A stretch of 64,000 nucleotides of DNA from Chrysoporthe austroafricana (Eukaryota > Ascomycota > Sordariomycetes > Diaporthales > Cryphonectriaceae). The stretch lies in NCBI GenBank assembly GCA_001051155.2, contig JYIP02000005.1, forward strand, positions 372,001-436,000, in the 5' to 3' direction. Positions 35,025-45,936 of the stretch are shown in pieces (the first letter of the stretch is position 1; each line of letters opens with the position of its first letter). Below the pieces are notes generated by a model. That model saw only the letters and a list, made by a program, of their open reading frames with translations. It was not told the origin of the DNA and made no database searches. A program made the position numbers and the translations under genes.

Positions 35025-35373
35025 CCAGTAGATCTTCGTCGGGTTCGCTTTGGGTCACCGCGGGCCCTTCGTGTCCAAGAGCCAAAGAATAGAAGCCAAA
35101 TATGTGTATGGGTGGTGTCTGAGGTCGCGAAGTCTTGTAGGTTGTTGTGGCGTAGCTGGGCAGCTAACATATTTGCATCGTCGAACTGCCGTGACACGCT
35201 GAATAATGTGCCTTACAGCAATGCTGTGAAGGACTTTTGCTGATATGATTAGTTCGGAATACTAAGTAGTCTTGTCGTCACCCACTCAGGTAGTATTCTG
35301 GTATTTGTTGGCTTAAATACAGAGAGGGCTCATAAACTGTAACAGCCCAACAGGAGTGCCCACTTCCGGCTGG

Positions 35374-35934
35374 CTAGGAATAACCAAGGTCTATATAGCT
35401 ATTTGGCCTGACACACCCCTCCCTTTGATCCTCTTTCAGAGGGTGCTTCTTCGAGGCCGCGAATGCCATCGTTTCGGTGCCGGAAACAAACGCGTTGTTG
35501 AGCTCTGCCATCAGCTTGTCCCAGGATAGCGTTTCAGCTCTGTGATCCCTTCTGGCGAACTCGTGCATCTCTATCAATACGTCTTCGATCTTTTTAGCAC
35601 TACCGCGACCAGAAAATTGTCTGGTAGGCAGCATTCGAGTTCTTGCAGGCGGCGACGCATAGAAATGCTAGAGATCGTCTTGGAATGCCTAGAGGTTCGT
35701 ATATTCGGTGACCTTGCACGTCGATAGACGATTCGCAATCAGGTTGACGTGGTCCTCCGAGTGCCTGGGAGTCGTATCCTGTACCGTTCTGTAAATCACG
35801 TACAGGTTTCGTTCCGATTCGGGTAGGCCACCGTTGACAAAGTTGTTTCGGACCTTGTGGAGGGTCCCTTGAAGCATTCCAGCAATCAAGCCTCTCTGTC
35901 GAAGCCAGAGAGGCAATTTTCGCAGATTCGTCAC
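35374..35934 (-). pseudogene. Decayed unidentified protein gene with two TAG stops
   Basis: One continuous minus-strand frame is interrupted by TAG at 35689-35691 and again at 35668-35670, seven codons apart. The sequence before (SEDHVNLIANRLSTCKVTEY), between (AFQDDL) and after (MHEFARRDHRAETLSWDKL) reads as one protein, and Gln would fit at both stops. CAG to TAG at both sites would be C-to-T at CpA, as in RIP. No intron with sensible sites removes them. The protein has no signal peptide, no membrane span and no domain I recognise. Confidence 0.55.
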
Positions 35935-36895
35935 TTTTTTTTGATTCTGGAATCGATGTCTCGATGTATTTTATTTGGTCAGCTCTAGAGGGTATACTGC
36001 CTGGATGGCATTACACAAGCTAAGACATCACGTAAGATGCATTTACCGCCCATTGAACCAGGACAGCGTTCATCGAACCAGGACAGCATTCACGTCGAGC
36101 CAGGTCAGCGTTTACAAGGGCACGCTAAAATATATAAACTCGTACACCAGGTCTACAGTGTGCTCCGCAACCATTTTGTCACATCCGACAGACGTCGCTA
36201 GAAAGCCTAATGAAGGGGGATAGGGCCAAGGTCAAAAATTTGATAGTATAACTAGACTACGCGAGCCATCTTGGATTAGACCTTAGGTCCCGTCTCCTGA
36301 TTTGGGCTGATGGAGCATGTCAGAGCTGGATGATCTTGAACCTGACCAGTACTGGCACTCATGCAGCAGACATGTGTCACTGGAGTGCCTTTGACCGAAT
36401 ATATGATTTAGGCATAAGCATGAGTGACATTGGGAGAAGACCAAGCAGACCTTGTTCAGCGATCATGGCCGTGGCACTCCACACAGTCGAATGACCTTGC
36501 CCAAGTACGAGTCGTCAAGGTGCACGATCAGCGATGAGGCAATACAGAACGGGAGCAAGTTCGTAAGCAAAAACTCCATATGGATCAAAGCTGAACGAAG
36601 GAATGGATCACTGGGATTGTATCCCCGTTGTACCTTGACCCAGCTGATCTTGATTCACTCATTTATTTCTGCCATGTCTCACTACATAAGAGATGTTTAA
36701 GGTGGGATGTTGAATCCCGGCATCTTGTTATTTTGCTTCGTATTTCGCTAAATTGCTTCGTAGCCTGCATGTTGAATGAGTTACGACAATCACCTCAGAG
36801 ACAACCTTGGGAACCACTAAATGAGACTTTTCCCATCTTCTTTCCTAATTTCCATCTTTAAGCAAGAGCCTCACTACCAAGTTGCATATTAGCAC
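35935..36895. other. Intergenic with a short tandem repeat
   Basis: No gene recognised. A three-copy 20-bp repeat lies at 36051-36112. The sequence before the small secreted protein gene's 3' end is AT-rich. Confidence 0.5.
36051..36112. repeat. Three imperfect 20-bp tandem repeats
   Basis: Units at 36051-36070, 36071-36090 and 36091-36112 share CA..CGAACCAGGACAGCGTT, with one or more changes each. They are non-coding and their function is unknown. Confidence 0.75.
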
Positions 36896-37138
36896 TCAAC
36901 TGCACTCATCTAGCATAAAATCTCTTACCATGCACTGTCCGACTTCGCCACTAGGGCATCCACAATCGGGATAACAGGGCGCAGGGTCGACGACGCCTTC
37001 TTCGCAATAGCAGTCTTCACCACCCGTACATCCACAGTCAGGATAGCAGGGACAGATCGTGGCATCTTGTCGCCTGTCCAGGGAATTTGCCATTACTGCA
37101 GTAGCAAGTATAGCGAAGATGACTTTGGTAAAGCGCAT
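36896..37138 (-). CDS. Small cysteine-rich secreted protein
   Basis: 80 residues from the ATG at 37138; the frame is open further upstream, but the signal peptide decides the start. MRFTKVIFAILATAVMANS is a clear signal peptide, followed by DRRQ, a likely Kex2-type cleavage. The mature about 55 residues contain many cysteines and a duplicated PCYPDCGC motif separated by GEDCYCEEGVVDPA, suggesting two small disulfide modules. It is acidic, with no domain I recognise. A 55-bp intron-like stretch (GTAAGA donor, GTAG acceptor) starts right after the QCM codons; splicing it would end the protein four residues after GEVG instead of at DECS. Size, secretion and cysteine content fit effector-like or antimicrobial-like proteins of fungi; this is a category, not a demonstrated role. 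Confidence 0.65.
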   Translation of the reverse strand: MRFTKVIFAILATAVMANSLDRRQDATICPCYPDCGCTGGEDCYCEEGVVDPAPCYPDCGCPSGEVGQCMVRDFMLDECS

Positions 37139-38932
37139 TTTGATGAAGTTTTTGTAATTTTTATTCAAAGTGAGGCTTGATGAGAATGTTTGCAGTCTAT
37201 GATAAGTCAAAAGAACATGACGGACAGCAGTGACAGCATCTCTTTATATATCTGATTTTGCAAGCCTCAAAAAGCATCGTACTTCGCTGATAGGACTGTA
37301 CAGGTTCCATCACACTAGGTGCATCAGAGGCATGTTTTTTCTTCTTTGCAAGGGAGGGCAGCAGAATCTGTCACTGTCTACACGGTTGGACCGGAACATA
37401 ATGTACTATGGTCTGCTTACGGCGTTTTCGGGTAGCGGACTGTTAACCCAATCTGGACATCTTTTCGAAGCAATGACGATGAGTAGATACATAGCCTGAC
37501 AGCTAGAACAATATACTAACTCGAGTGAGACATAACATGCGAATCAAGTCAGCCCTCATTGTAACGCACTTCCCAAGCGTTGGTACTCACAGCTCGTTGT
37601 GCAGGAACCGAGAAATGGCCCCCAAGAGCTTACCGCTAGTAGATCATTACGTACGTTGATTTACATCGGAGCTCTTCAGAATCAATGATCATCTGCGTGG
37701 CTGCTTGATAAATGTAGAGTGAACCTAGGTGCTATGCAGGTAACTATTGATTCGGGAGAATTATGATGTACATGCACATACGCAATGATCAGGCGGTGGG
37801 TGGCAAGTTCTCGTGGGAAAATGGGGCCATTTCTCTGGATTTTGCACGGCGGCTTACTCTCGATCTTTGATCATCACGAACGGTTCATTCCCTAATCACG
37901 GTCGCATTCCACATGCCTCTATGATATCTATCTAAAAGATATGAAACCATTTCCATAGTACTCTGTATGTCCGTCAGTTTTGAGTGAGGATAGAGACTCT
38001 GGTTTACGCAAGGCTTTGTCTAGAAGGCGAGAACTGTAGAAAATGCGTAGTGGAATCTCTCTTTACATAATTGTACGGAACTCGGCAAGTCTGCCAGGTT
38101 CGCTCTCGATCCCGATGCCCGTAATCATCGATTCCATCCTAAAATAGTGCACCTAGCAAAGCTATGCAGCATAACTGCATTAGCCTTTCGTCTTCCAATA
38201 TTATTTGCTTGCGATCCACGGGCCTGCAGTTGGTCACGGTTCATGACGTTTAGACAAGGCAGGCGCCAGTGACGAACAAGGAAGCTCACGACGGACTTTT
38301 GCGAGAAAACATTTACGAAGCCTTTCATATTCCTAGAATGCCGCTGCGTCGCTTAGGATCAGATATACGCTCAAATACTGGGTGCGGGAGCGTAAAAAGG
38401 AGAGGCAGATATTGACAGCGAGTTTGGAATCGTAATTCATTAGGATGAAGAGACCCTCCAGATAATTGAGCACGATCCTTCTTCGTGATTCCTATCTGGT
38501 GAAATGTCATCCAGGTCCAGAGAGAGAGGGGAGGGGGGAGAGAGAGGGGGAGAGAGAGAGGGAGGGAGAATACTGATTGATTGCCTAGTAAGAGGTCACT
38601 CAACAGCAGTCTAGCCACGCTAGGTCATCTTGTACGTTACTCTATCTAGAACTGCCGATCTTAGTGAGGGAGTTATCTGTAATACGGGAGCAGACGCTAA
38701 GAGATACTTGAAGGACAGCCTCCGTGAGGGAGGGGTCTTGGAAGTAGGGTCTCAGAGGTGGGAAGTTGTACTAGCATATCCGTGAGATCCGGTTCCGGCT
38801 TTGCAAACATCCTTTCTTTTAATTTGTTGCCTACATAAATAGCTTTTGCCCGTATACGAAGGGCCGTAGTCTGCCCGTTGAGTGTCCTTGAAGATGAAGG
38901 AGCTGGAGCAAGGAGTGCCACAGTCCAAGCTA
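37139..38932. other. Intergenic, no gene recognised
   Basis: Contains the promoter of the small secreted protein gene and the 3' flank of MSH4. Minus-strand frames at 38125-38328, 38325-38618 and 38697-38921 are unsupported. A purine-rich microsatellite lies at 38519-38570. Confidence 0.5.
38519..38570. repeat. GA-rich microsatellite
   Basis: About 50 bases made only of G and A on the plus strand, dominated by AG and GGGA steps. It is non-coding low-complexity DNA. Confidence 0.8.
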
Positions 38933-41597
38933 TCAGTTTGCCACGCGTTCGTCAGACACTGCAATGCTTTTCTCGGGTAACGTACTCTCATCGCTCTCCA
39001 TGGGCTCATACTCCGAACTCTCTCCAGGTTCAACCTCCAACCCGCCATTCTCGATTCCCTCCATCCGAGCGATGAACTCACTCTGAAGCCGCTTCAGGTA
39101 GCTTCGGAGCGGTCCGCCGTCCATATCGCTGTCGCAGGCTTGCTGCAGTGTCTCACGGAGGTTGAGAATTAATTTCCTGCGCCGCGCCAGCTTCCGTGAT
39201 TGAGAACTCTGTTTCTTGGCCTCAGCTGTCTCCTTGAGAGAATTGGTAACATTTTCGGCAATATCAAGGAAGCGTCCTGGAAATCCGATGGCTCTGGCAA
39301 GATTGATGCCGTAGTTTTCTTCCTTCACCGGACCAGCACCGATCTTATACAACATGGTCATTTTTGGAACGTCATCCTCTGCGATGGTGGTCTCGGTGGC
39401 AAGGTGCAGATTGAGCACGCCGGGACGGTCCTCTAGGACCTGTGCAAGCTCAGTGAAGTGCGTGGCAAACAATACCAACGCATTGCTCTGGACCAAGGCT
39501 TCAGCCATCGCGATAGCGATAGCTAGGCCGTCTCGGGTGCTGGTCCCCCGTCCGAGCTCATCAATAATCGCAAGGCTCTTACCATTGATATTGCGCAAGA
39601 TGAATGCCATCTCCCGCATCTCAACTGAGAATGTCGACATGTTGGATTCAATGCTGTCATCCGTTGATGTTCGGGAAAACAAACTGTGAACGATGGTGAA
39701 GGATGCGTACTGGGCCGGAACGAAGCAGCCGATCTGTGCCATGACCTGGAGCAACGCAACTGTTCGAATGTACGTGCTCTTGCCGCTCATATTGCAGCCC
39801 GTGATGATCTGGAAGGCATGCTGTTTCGAGGCGTAGTAATCATTTGGAATGAATTTGTTAAGTGACTATCACGATTTTCAGAGACAGGATTAGGCATCCT
39901 TTGGTAGAGGAAGAGGCGGACTTACTGCGTCAAGGATGGGGTGGCGGCCTGCCTTCAAGGCCAACACATCTTTCAGCTCTGGCTTGACGTAGTCTCGGGT
40001 TGTTACTATTTGTCCGAAGGATGCCAGCATGTCAAGAAGCGCAACGCTTTCGCAAATACGAAAGAGGCCAGCTGTGTCGAGTCTGATCGAGTCCAGCAGT
40101 TGTTGAACTACCTTGTCGCTTTGCATGACGATTTCGTCCACGGAGTCGGTCATACGCTGATTAAGCTTCACCATCTGCAGCGTTTGACACTCGAGGAACT
40201 CCTTTTTTCGAACGCAATTGATAAGAGCGCCCGGGATCACACCGTTCTCAAAATCAGAGCAACGATAGCGCAGCCAGTATTTTCGTTTGTTCTCAAACCT
40301 AATCTCAGCTGCTAGGCCCAATTCAGTGTTAAGTGCTTCAACGTGCTGATGCAAATCGTCAGTTGCTTCCTTGTAGGTGGCCCTAGCGACGTCGAGCAAG
40401 CCTTGAATCCCGGACCTCACCGCAAAGCATCGCTGATTGCGAAGGTCGAGAGGCTTACTGCTGTAGGTCACGTCGTCGTTGATGAATTCTGCAATTCGCT
40501 CTAGCACTGGCCTAGTGATCTCAGGCCCGCAGTGGCTTCGAATCTTGACAAGAAGATCGCAGCGAGCAGCTCCCAGCGATTCGACCAGTGGTGGAATGGC
40601 CATGACGAATTTCTTGATCATCAAGATATTGTTGATGGCTTGCTCGCTCGCTTCCAGAGATGGCTCCGCAGGAAGAACAATGAGCTTGGTGAGGAGCTTC
40701 TCGACGTCGCCAAATTCTTTGAGTGACTTGCGGACCTGGAAAAACATGACTTCCTTCGTACAGAGCTCCTCAAGAGCATCAAAACGAGGGGCCAGTACTC
40801 CTTGAATCTGGGTAGATGGCTGGAGGATATTACTGCGCAGCATCCTTGCCCCCATTGGGGTCACGGTCTCATTAAGTAATCCGAAGAGACAGGCCTTGGA
40901 GGACGAGTTTTGAAGGTTCTGTATGAGTTCCAAGGCCTGGATGGTCGGGAGACTGATCATCATCGATTCTTCAGATGGCTGGTATCTGATTCTAAGGGAG
41001 TGATGCGTAATGCGCAGAGAAAGCTCGAGTTCGAGATATTGTATAACCTGATAACATCAGAACTCGGCCACGAGCTGCACACTGAGCGAAACATACAGCA
41101 GAGAACGAACAAGTGGCATAGAAATTGCCTTCGATGGCAACCTTGATGGCCTCTATATCCTCCCTGAATGCAATGGTCTGAATGAACTCTAGCCCCGCGG
41201 TCTCCGACCAGTACTTTCTGCTGAGGGGCACAACTGGCACGTCCGACAGCTCTTCTTCGATTGTGGAATAGAGGCTGCTCTTTGGGTTGGGAGGACAGGC
41301 GGTAGAAACTATGAGGATCCGGCTAGGCTCAAAAATGGCCAATTTGTGGATCGTCTTGACGTAGGACTGGTTATCACAGATCTGACTGAGCACGGCCTCG
41401 CCCGTGGAAACGTTGATGAAGGCAAGGCCAACCGAAGGGGAGATGCCTCGTGCTTCGCTGACAGCACATATGATCTGATGGCCGTCACTACCTCCGATAG
41501 AGGAGGCAGCACGTGATCGACGGCCGCTCGTCGTCGCTGTCCCAGTATTGTAGGCTGGTGTCCCCATCCGGCTGGGACCTGGGGTTGCTGAGGGCAT
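38933..41597 (-). CDS. MSH4: MutS homologue 4, meiotic
   Basis: Three exons (41597-41097, 41047-39926, 39865-38933; introns 49 and 60 bp, both phase 0) give about 851 residues, a normal MSH4 length. After a short disordered Ser/Thr-rich N-terminus come the connector domain (CAVSEARGISPSVGLAFINVSTGEA), the core and lever domains (SSKACLFGLLNETVTPMGARMLRSN), the clamp, and a C-terminal ABC-type ATPase. The ATPase shows Walker A GCNMSGKST, the signature region STFSVEMREM and Walker B IIDELGRGTST. The N-terminal mismatch-binding domain of MSH2/MSH6-type proteins is absent, as expected. MSH4 pairs with MSH5 as a sliding clamp on recombination intermediates and promotes class I crossovers in the nucleus during meiosis. 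The frame is intact, indicating the lineage keeps or recently kept sexual recombination. The ATG at 41597 was chosen as the first one followed by family-like sequence. Confidence 0.93.
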
Positions 41598-42546
41598 GAT
41601 TGTGGCCCGAAAGCTCCAATAAGGTCGTGCCAGATGTAGATGCCGCCGTATATGCCTGCGAGGAGGTGCCTTACCTCCAAGTATGGAGTGATGATATGGT
41701 TCTAGAAGTTCGCGCACAAGACAAAGCTCCCGAGTAGATAAGTGGGACAGGGGCGTCAGGATCCAGGTGATTCGTAGATCAGCGCAGATTGTGTGGCTGC
41801 CGCCGGACGTGCTGCCGGATTATCTATTATCGAGAAAGGCGAGAAAGGCCGGGGCCGGTTTGAGTGATGATGACGAAGTCAGCCACACGCTTCATTCGCT
41901 TGGATCTTGGACTGCAGTGGGATCCAGGGAGGGAAAACAAGACACAACGAGGTCGAGTCAGGTATAGGCCCAGGCAGGTCGAGATGAGGAAGATGGCAAG
42001 GACGTGTGCGCAGGCGTAGCGATACAGAGCTGCAGTCGCCGTGATCATTGTCAATCGCTGGTATCATTTGAGGAGTTAAACGGGTAAATATTCTGTGTGG
42101 GTGCTGCCTTGAAGTTAGCTGGTTCTTGGGATATTTGGAAAGGGAAGGAACGTATCCCACATCATTAGGCAGCCACCCCTGCGAGATATCCACCCTTCCG
42201 ATCTTCCATCAACAATGTCACCCTCCAAGAGAACAGTGTGATCTGATAATCGCCTGTCGTTGGCCACCATGGGATCATCTAGTCTTTCGTCCGTGACCCT
42301 CAGTCTGGCCGCCAATGATTTTCATTCATCTGTTAGAAAGCTAGTAGTTGGGCTACTTATAGCCATGAAAACAGCGCATTGTACTACGCGCCGCCAGTAT
42401 GAACTTCGTCGAGCAGAGCAAAGTAAAATATCCGGGTTAACACTCCATCAAGCGTGCATGAGACCTGTCTTCCGATCCCAGGAAACCCCAAGTCAGCGCG
42501 AGCCTCGTCCCGGCTAGATATCATTCTTCTGGATGCCTCGGCCTTA
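41598..42546. other. Intergenic between MSH4 and the BTB gene
   Basis: Should hold the MSH4 promoter and the 3' flank of the BTB gene. Small minus-strand ORFs at 41827-42054 and 41879-42193 lack recognisable motifs; one begins with a hydrophobic run but nothing else supports it. Confidence 0.45.
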
Positions 42547-43352
42547 TCAGTACGGGACCCTGCGGTGTCCCGCACCACGACAACCGGAAGAGTGTCCGTG
42601 CCGGTGGACATCGTCAAAAGCCTTGCCAGCCGACGGCCTCTTGGTCGGCACACATACCTTCCCCTTCTTATGGAACCTGGCCTTGAGAACCCTGTTGGCA
42701 AACATGGGATGGGCCTCACAGATCTCATCCCACTTGCCGCTGTTGTGCAGGATCGTCCTGATGTTCTCGGCCGTGATATTCACCAGTTCCTGCTCCACTT
42801 CGCTGCCGGGATGGAAATCATGCAGGATCCATCGGGTGTAGAAGCTGTATCTCTCCCATGCGCAGTCATCAACATCCTTCTTGAGGGCGGCCTTCAAAAC
42901 GCCAAGGCTAGCGTCTCGCAAGGCCTTGACCTGGAAGTAGTCGGCGACCACGAAGGTGTAGAGAGAGTTCGATCTCTGGTCAGGCTGAAGCCGATTTGTG
43001 TAAAGGAATTGGAGCATGTCATCTATAACCTCGGGGGGGAAGTGCGTCTCGGTAAGGTTGATGGTCTTGTCGGCGACCTCCTTTGATAAGTGGCAGTACG
43101 CTTAGCTATCAGATAACAAGGGTGGGACGAGACCAGTTCGTACCTTGAATGAGCCCCCAAGCGCCTGCATGAAGTATTCACTCTGCCGGCAGATCACCCA
43201 GCGGTGGACCTTCCAGGTTTGCTCACCCATGACAATGGCGGCATCAGCGAACTGCTGGTCGCCCCAGAGACTGTGATCGTCAGTGGCAATGTGCAGCTGC
43301 TCTAAGTAGAGTATGCATACCTAGCAGAGTTGAGAGGACTGGGCTGTGGCAT
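42547..43352 (-). CDS. BTB/POZ-domain protein
   Basis: Three exons (43352-43321, 43270-43144, 43080-42547; introns 50 and 63 bp) encode about 230 residues. The tiny first exon gives MPQPSPLNSA. The BTB fold follows: LWGDQQFADAAIVMG, WKVHRWVICRQSEYFMQAL, then HFPPEVIDDMLQFLYTNRL and the YTFVVADYFQVKALRDAS helices. This is the standard architecture of small fungal BTB proteins, which dimerise and often serve as adaptors, in some cases for Cullin-3 ubiquitin ligases. The C-terminal half is helical and lacks MATH or Kelch domains. A GTATGT just after HKKGK could be the donor of a further intron (93 bp, ending at a CGCAG), which would replace the Arg/Gly/His-rich tail by a short different one. No lesions were seen. 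Confidence 0.8.
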
Positions 43353-44935
43353 TGTGCTATCGATGGTTCGTTTTCCTGAGAAATTGATCGAACCAAGCGG
43401 TTGGGCGAGTAGGTCTTGATGTGGGTGTGAGGTGAGTATCAGAGAAGCTTATTGACTTTCGAAGAAGAGAGGTGTGGAAAGAGCGAAAATGTAAGGGTCC
43501 CGACGAGACGCCAGGAAGGGATCAGCGAGACGACTTTTGTCAGAAGACAGGAGAACGGACAGCTGATAGATGGTCGGTTGTGGGTGGCGGCAAAAGCTAC
43601 GTGCTGGGTCTCGACATTGAGAAGGTACCGTCAAACAGCGTTTCCAATATTCAGTGCGAGACTGGCATTCATGAAATACGTTCTTGCCACAGTATTGTAG
43701 TTCTCATGCTCGGAGATAATTTGCATGCTGAGACAGGTTGCTACCAAATTGAATGGGCAGTCAATTTCTAAATAGTTGACCAGAGCGGATGTCGGCGGAC
43801 TGGCAGGCTAGACTCGATCCGTAATCCAAGATGGCCATCTTAACTGCTGCTAGGGATGAGAAATTTGCATAGAGTGGCATATGGTCTCTTCTCAACACTC
43901 TGAGTTTCACCTTCTCCGGATGGGGTAATCTGTGCCAGCGTCAACCCTCCAAGTGAGGCTGACTGGAAGGCCAAAGTCGACAAGCGAGGCTGGCGCCTGA
44001 GCGCTACCTATAAGTCGGCAGACAAAAAATCAGTACTGATAATCTCACAGGTTGTCACGCATATGCGTCATTCTCTGTTTCCGATGATCCAAGTCAACAC
44101 AGAGCAGACTGAATCAATTATCTATGATTTTATGTTTACTTGTTGCTCGAGACGCATGAGTGGTGGACAACCGAATATCTCATATGGAATGCCGAGATGC
44201 AGAGGCCTGAATATAAACCCCTTTTCATTTCAAAGGGCCTAGTAGTCGTAGAAGAGAAGGAGACAAAATTCGAGTGCTGTTTACAGATGAGAGACGTTGG
44301 GCTTTTCTGGCCTGGCTGACTCATCACTGATTCACAAAAGGACCTGCAGTTGGCCTGTGCGTCTTCACGGAGTAATTATTTAAGTCAGCCTCCTACGCCT
44401 GCAGCTCCGCTGCTCCACTCCCTCTTTTCTTCCCCATCCTGGTGCACGGGCTTTACGCAATTCAGTGAAGGTTCGCCTGAGAATGCGTTTTTGCTAGTTG
44501 AAAACTATACTATGACCACTCCTAGTTGGCTTTGGCCAGCTAGGGAATCTTTGGAACCCATCGAGACTCGCTACTGGAGCGCTCACCGTCTTTCGTTGTC
44601 TTTGGCTTGCTTGCGGGCCAGACGAGGAAGGAAACTAGATCTCAGCTGGGGGCGAGAGCGCACAAGCTGACCTCCCTCCCCGAACCTCCCGCTCTTTTCA
44701 AATTGTGCAGAACCCAAATTGCATTCAAGATCGAGCATATACTGCGATAAGTGCAGGCGCGCGGTGGTGTGCTAGATACGAGGCGGCACTCAAGACAGAT
44801 TCGACCCCTGGTGGATGGACCCAAGGTGGCATCGTTAGAGACCGCCGGTGAAAGAGGCCCTGGCATCGTGAGCACTTCACCGCAATCTCGAACTATAAGC
44901 ACGACTTGCCTGTTACTGGCTCACATCACTAGTCT
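43353..44935. other. Intergenic, no gene recognised
   Basis: Upstream region of the BTB gene. Frames at 43452-43771 and 44350-44670 are not supported by motifs or splice structure. Nothing else seen. Confidence 0.45.
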
Positions 44936-45936
44936 AACGGCCGTGGCTCGAGCCGTGTTGCCATCCACTTCATCCCCGAGCAACATGATCCTGTCCGCCA
45001 GACCATCCTCAACGTCCTCGATGCGGAGCCTACCACTGGCCTCGGGCGTGTGGCGTTGTCCTCAGAGTTGTTGATGCTCATCCTGCGGGCTCTAGATGTC
45101 AACACCGATCTGCCCTTGCAGCCATCCTTGCCTCGCTACCTACGCTATCGAGGCCCTCTGCGCAGTCTTCAAGATGAAGATGGCGGTCCATATGACCATC
45201 GCTCAGCACGACGATGTCCTACGAAGCCCATCGTGCTGAATGCTGCCAGCTGTGGCCCTTTTTCTTCCTCCCTCTGGTCGAACGCGCCTGCTCTACCTCC
45301 TTGCAGTCTGTGGCCTGAAGCTCCCAACCTTTCCCTGGCGCCCATACGCGTCCTTTCTTCGCTGCCGTGACATCCGGTGAGACTGCGACAATCGCGCAGC
45401 GAGGCACAAAAGACTGTTCTTGACAAGGCGGGCAGCGGTCTCCACGAACTACGCAGCCTGCACGCGGTGCCCGACGTGACACACACGCTCCCCGAAGCTC
45501 ACGGCGGCCTTTCACGGACTGGAAAGCCGGCAAGGATGCCCGCAAGATGCTCGTCTCAGACTATGCCGTCTGCGACTTATCGCCAGGGGTGTTTGGTCTC
45601 CGCGCCCCCCCCCCGGCCCCCAGGAAAAAGAAAAAGAAAAAAAAGAGGACGACTTGGTACCGGCCGGGTGGAATGTTGCAGTTTGCGGCTGCGATCAGGA
45701 TGCTCTTTGTGGACACGACGGGGGTTTGCTAGCGGAGGGGGGCAGGAGGTCTGGTGAGGGTTTTGCCGAGGCGCTACGTGGACTACTCTGAGACGTGGCT
45801 TGCCAGATCATCGCGAACGGGGCCGTCCGTTCTTGCCGAGGGAGTCACGGAGTATCTTGAGCACTGCCGGCAGTGTCGCGGCGCACAGATTGTTGGGAAC
45901 GAGCGGGCTGCGTTGGGGCTAGGGAGTATGGACTAA
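44936..45936 (+). pseudogene. Degenerate coding remnant, possibly F-box-like
   Basis: Starting behind a CACTAG acceptor-like site, a frame reads SNGRGSSRVAIHFIPEQ and continues to a possible F-box-type helix, ALSSELLMLILRALD. Coding character then seems to jump frame near 45115 (ATYAIEALCAVFKMKMAVHMTIAQ) and again near 45500 (FTDWKAGKDARKMLVSDYAVCDLSPGVFGL). It crosses a C-run and a Lys-coding A-rich tract at 45603-45650 and meets TAG at 45730-45732 before YVDYSETWLARSSRTG. These switches, with no plausible introns at each, suggest an old gene broken by frameshifts and stops. The F-box reading is weak. It could also be two overlapping small genes with missed introns. Confidence 0.4.
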
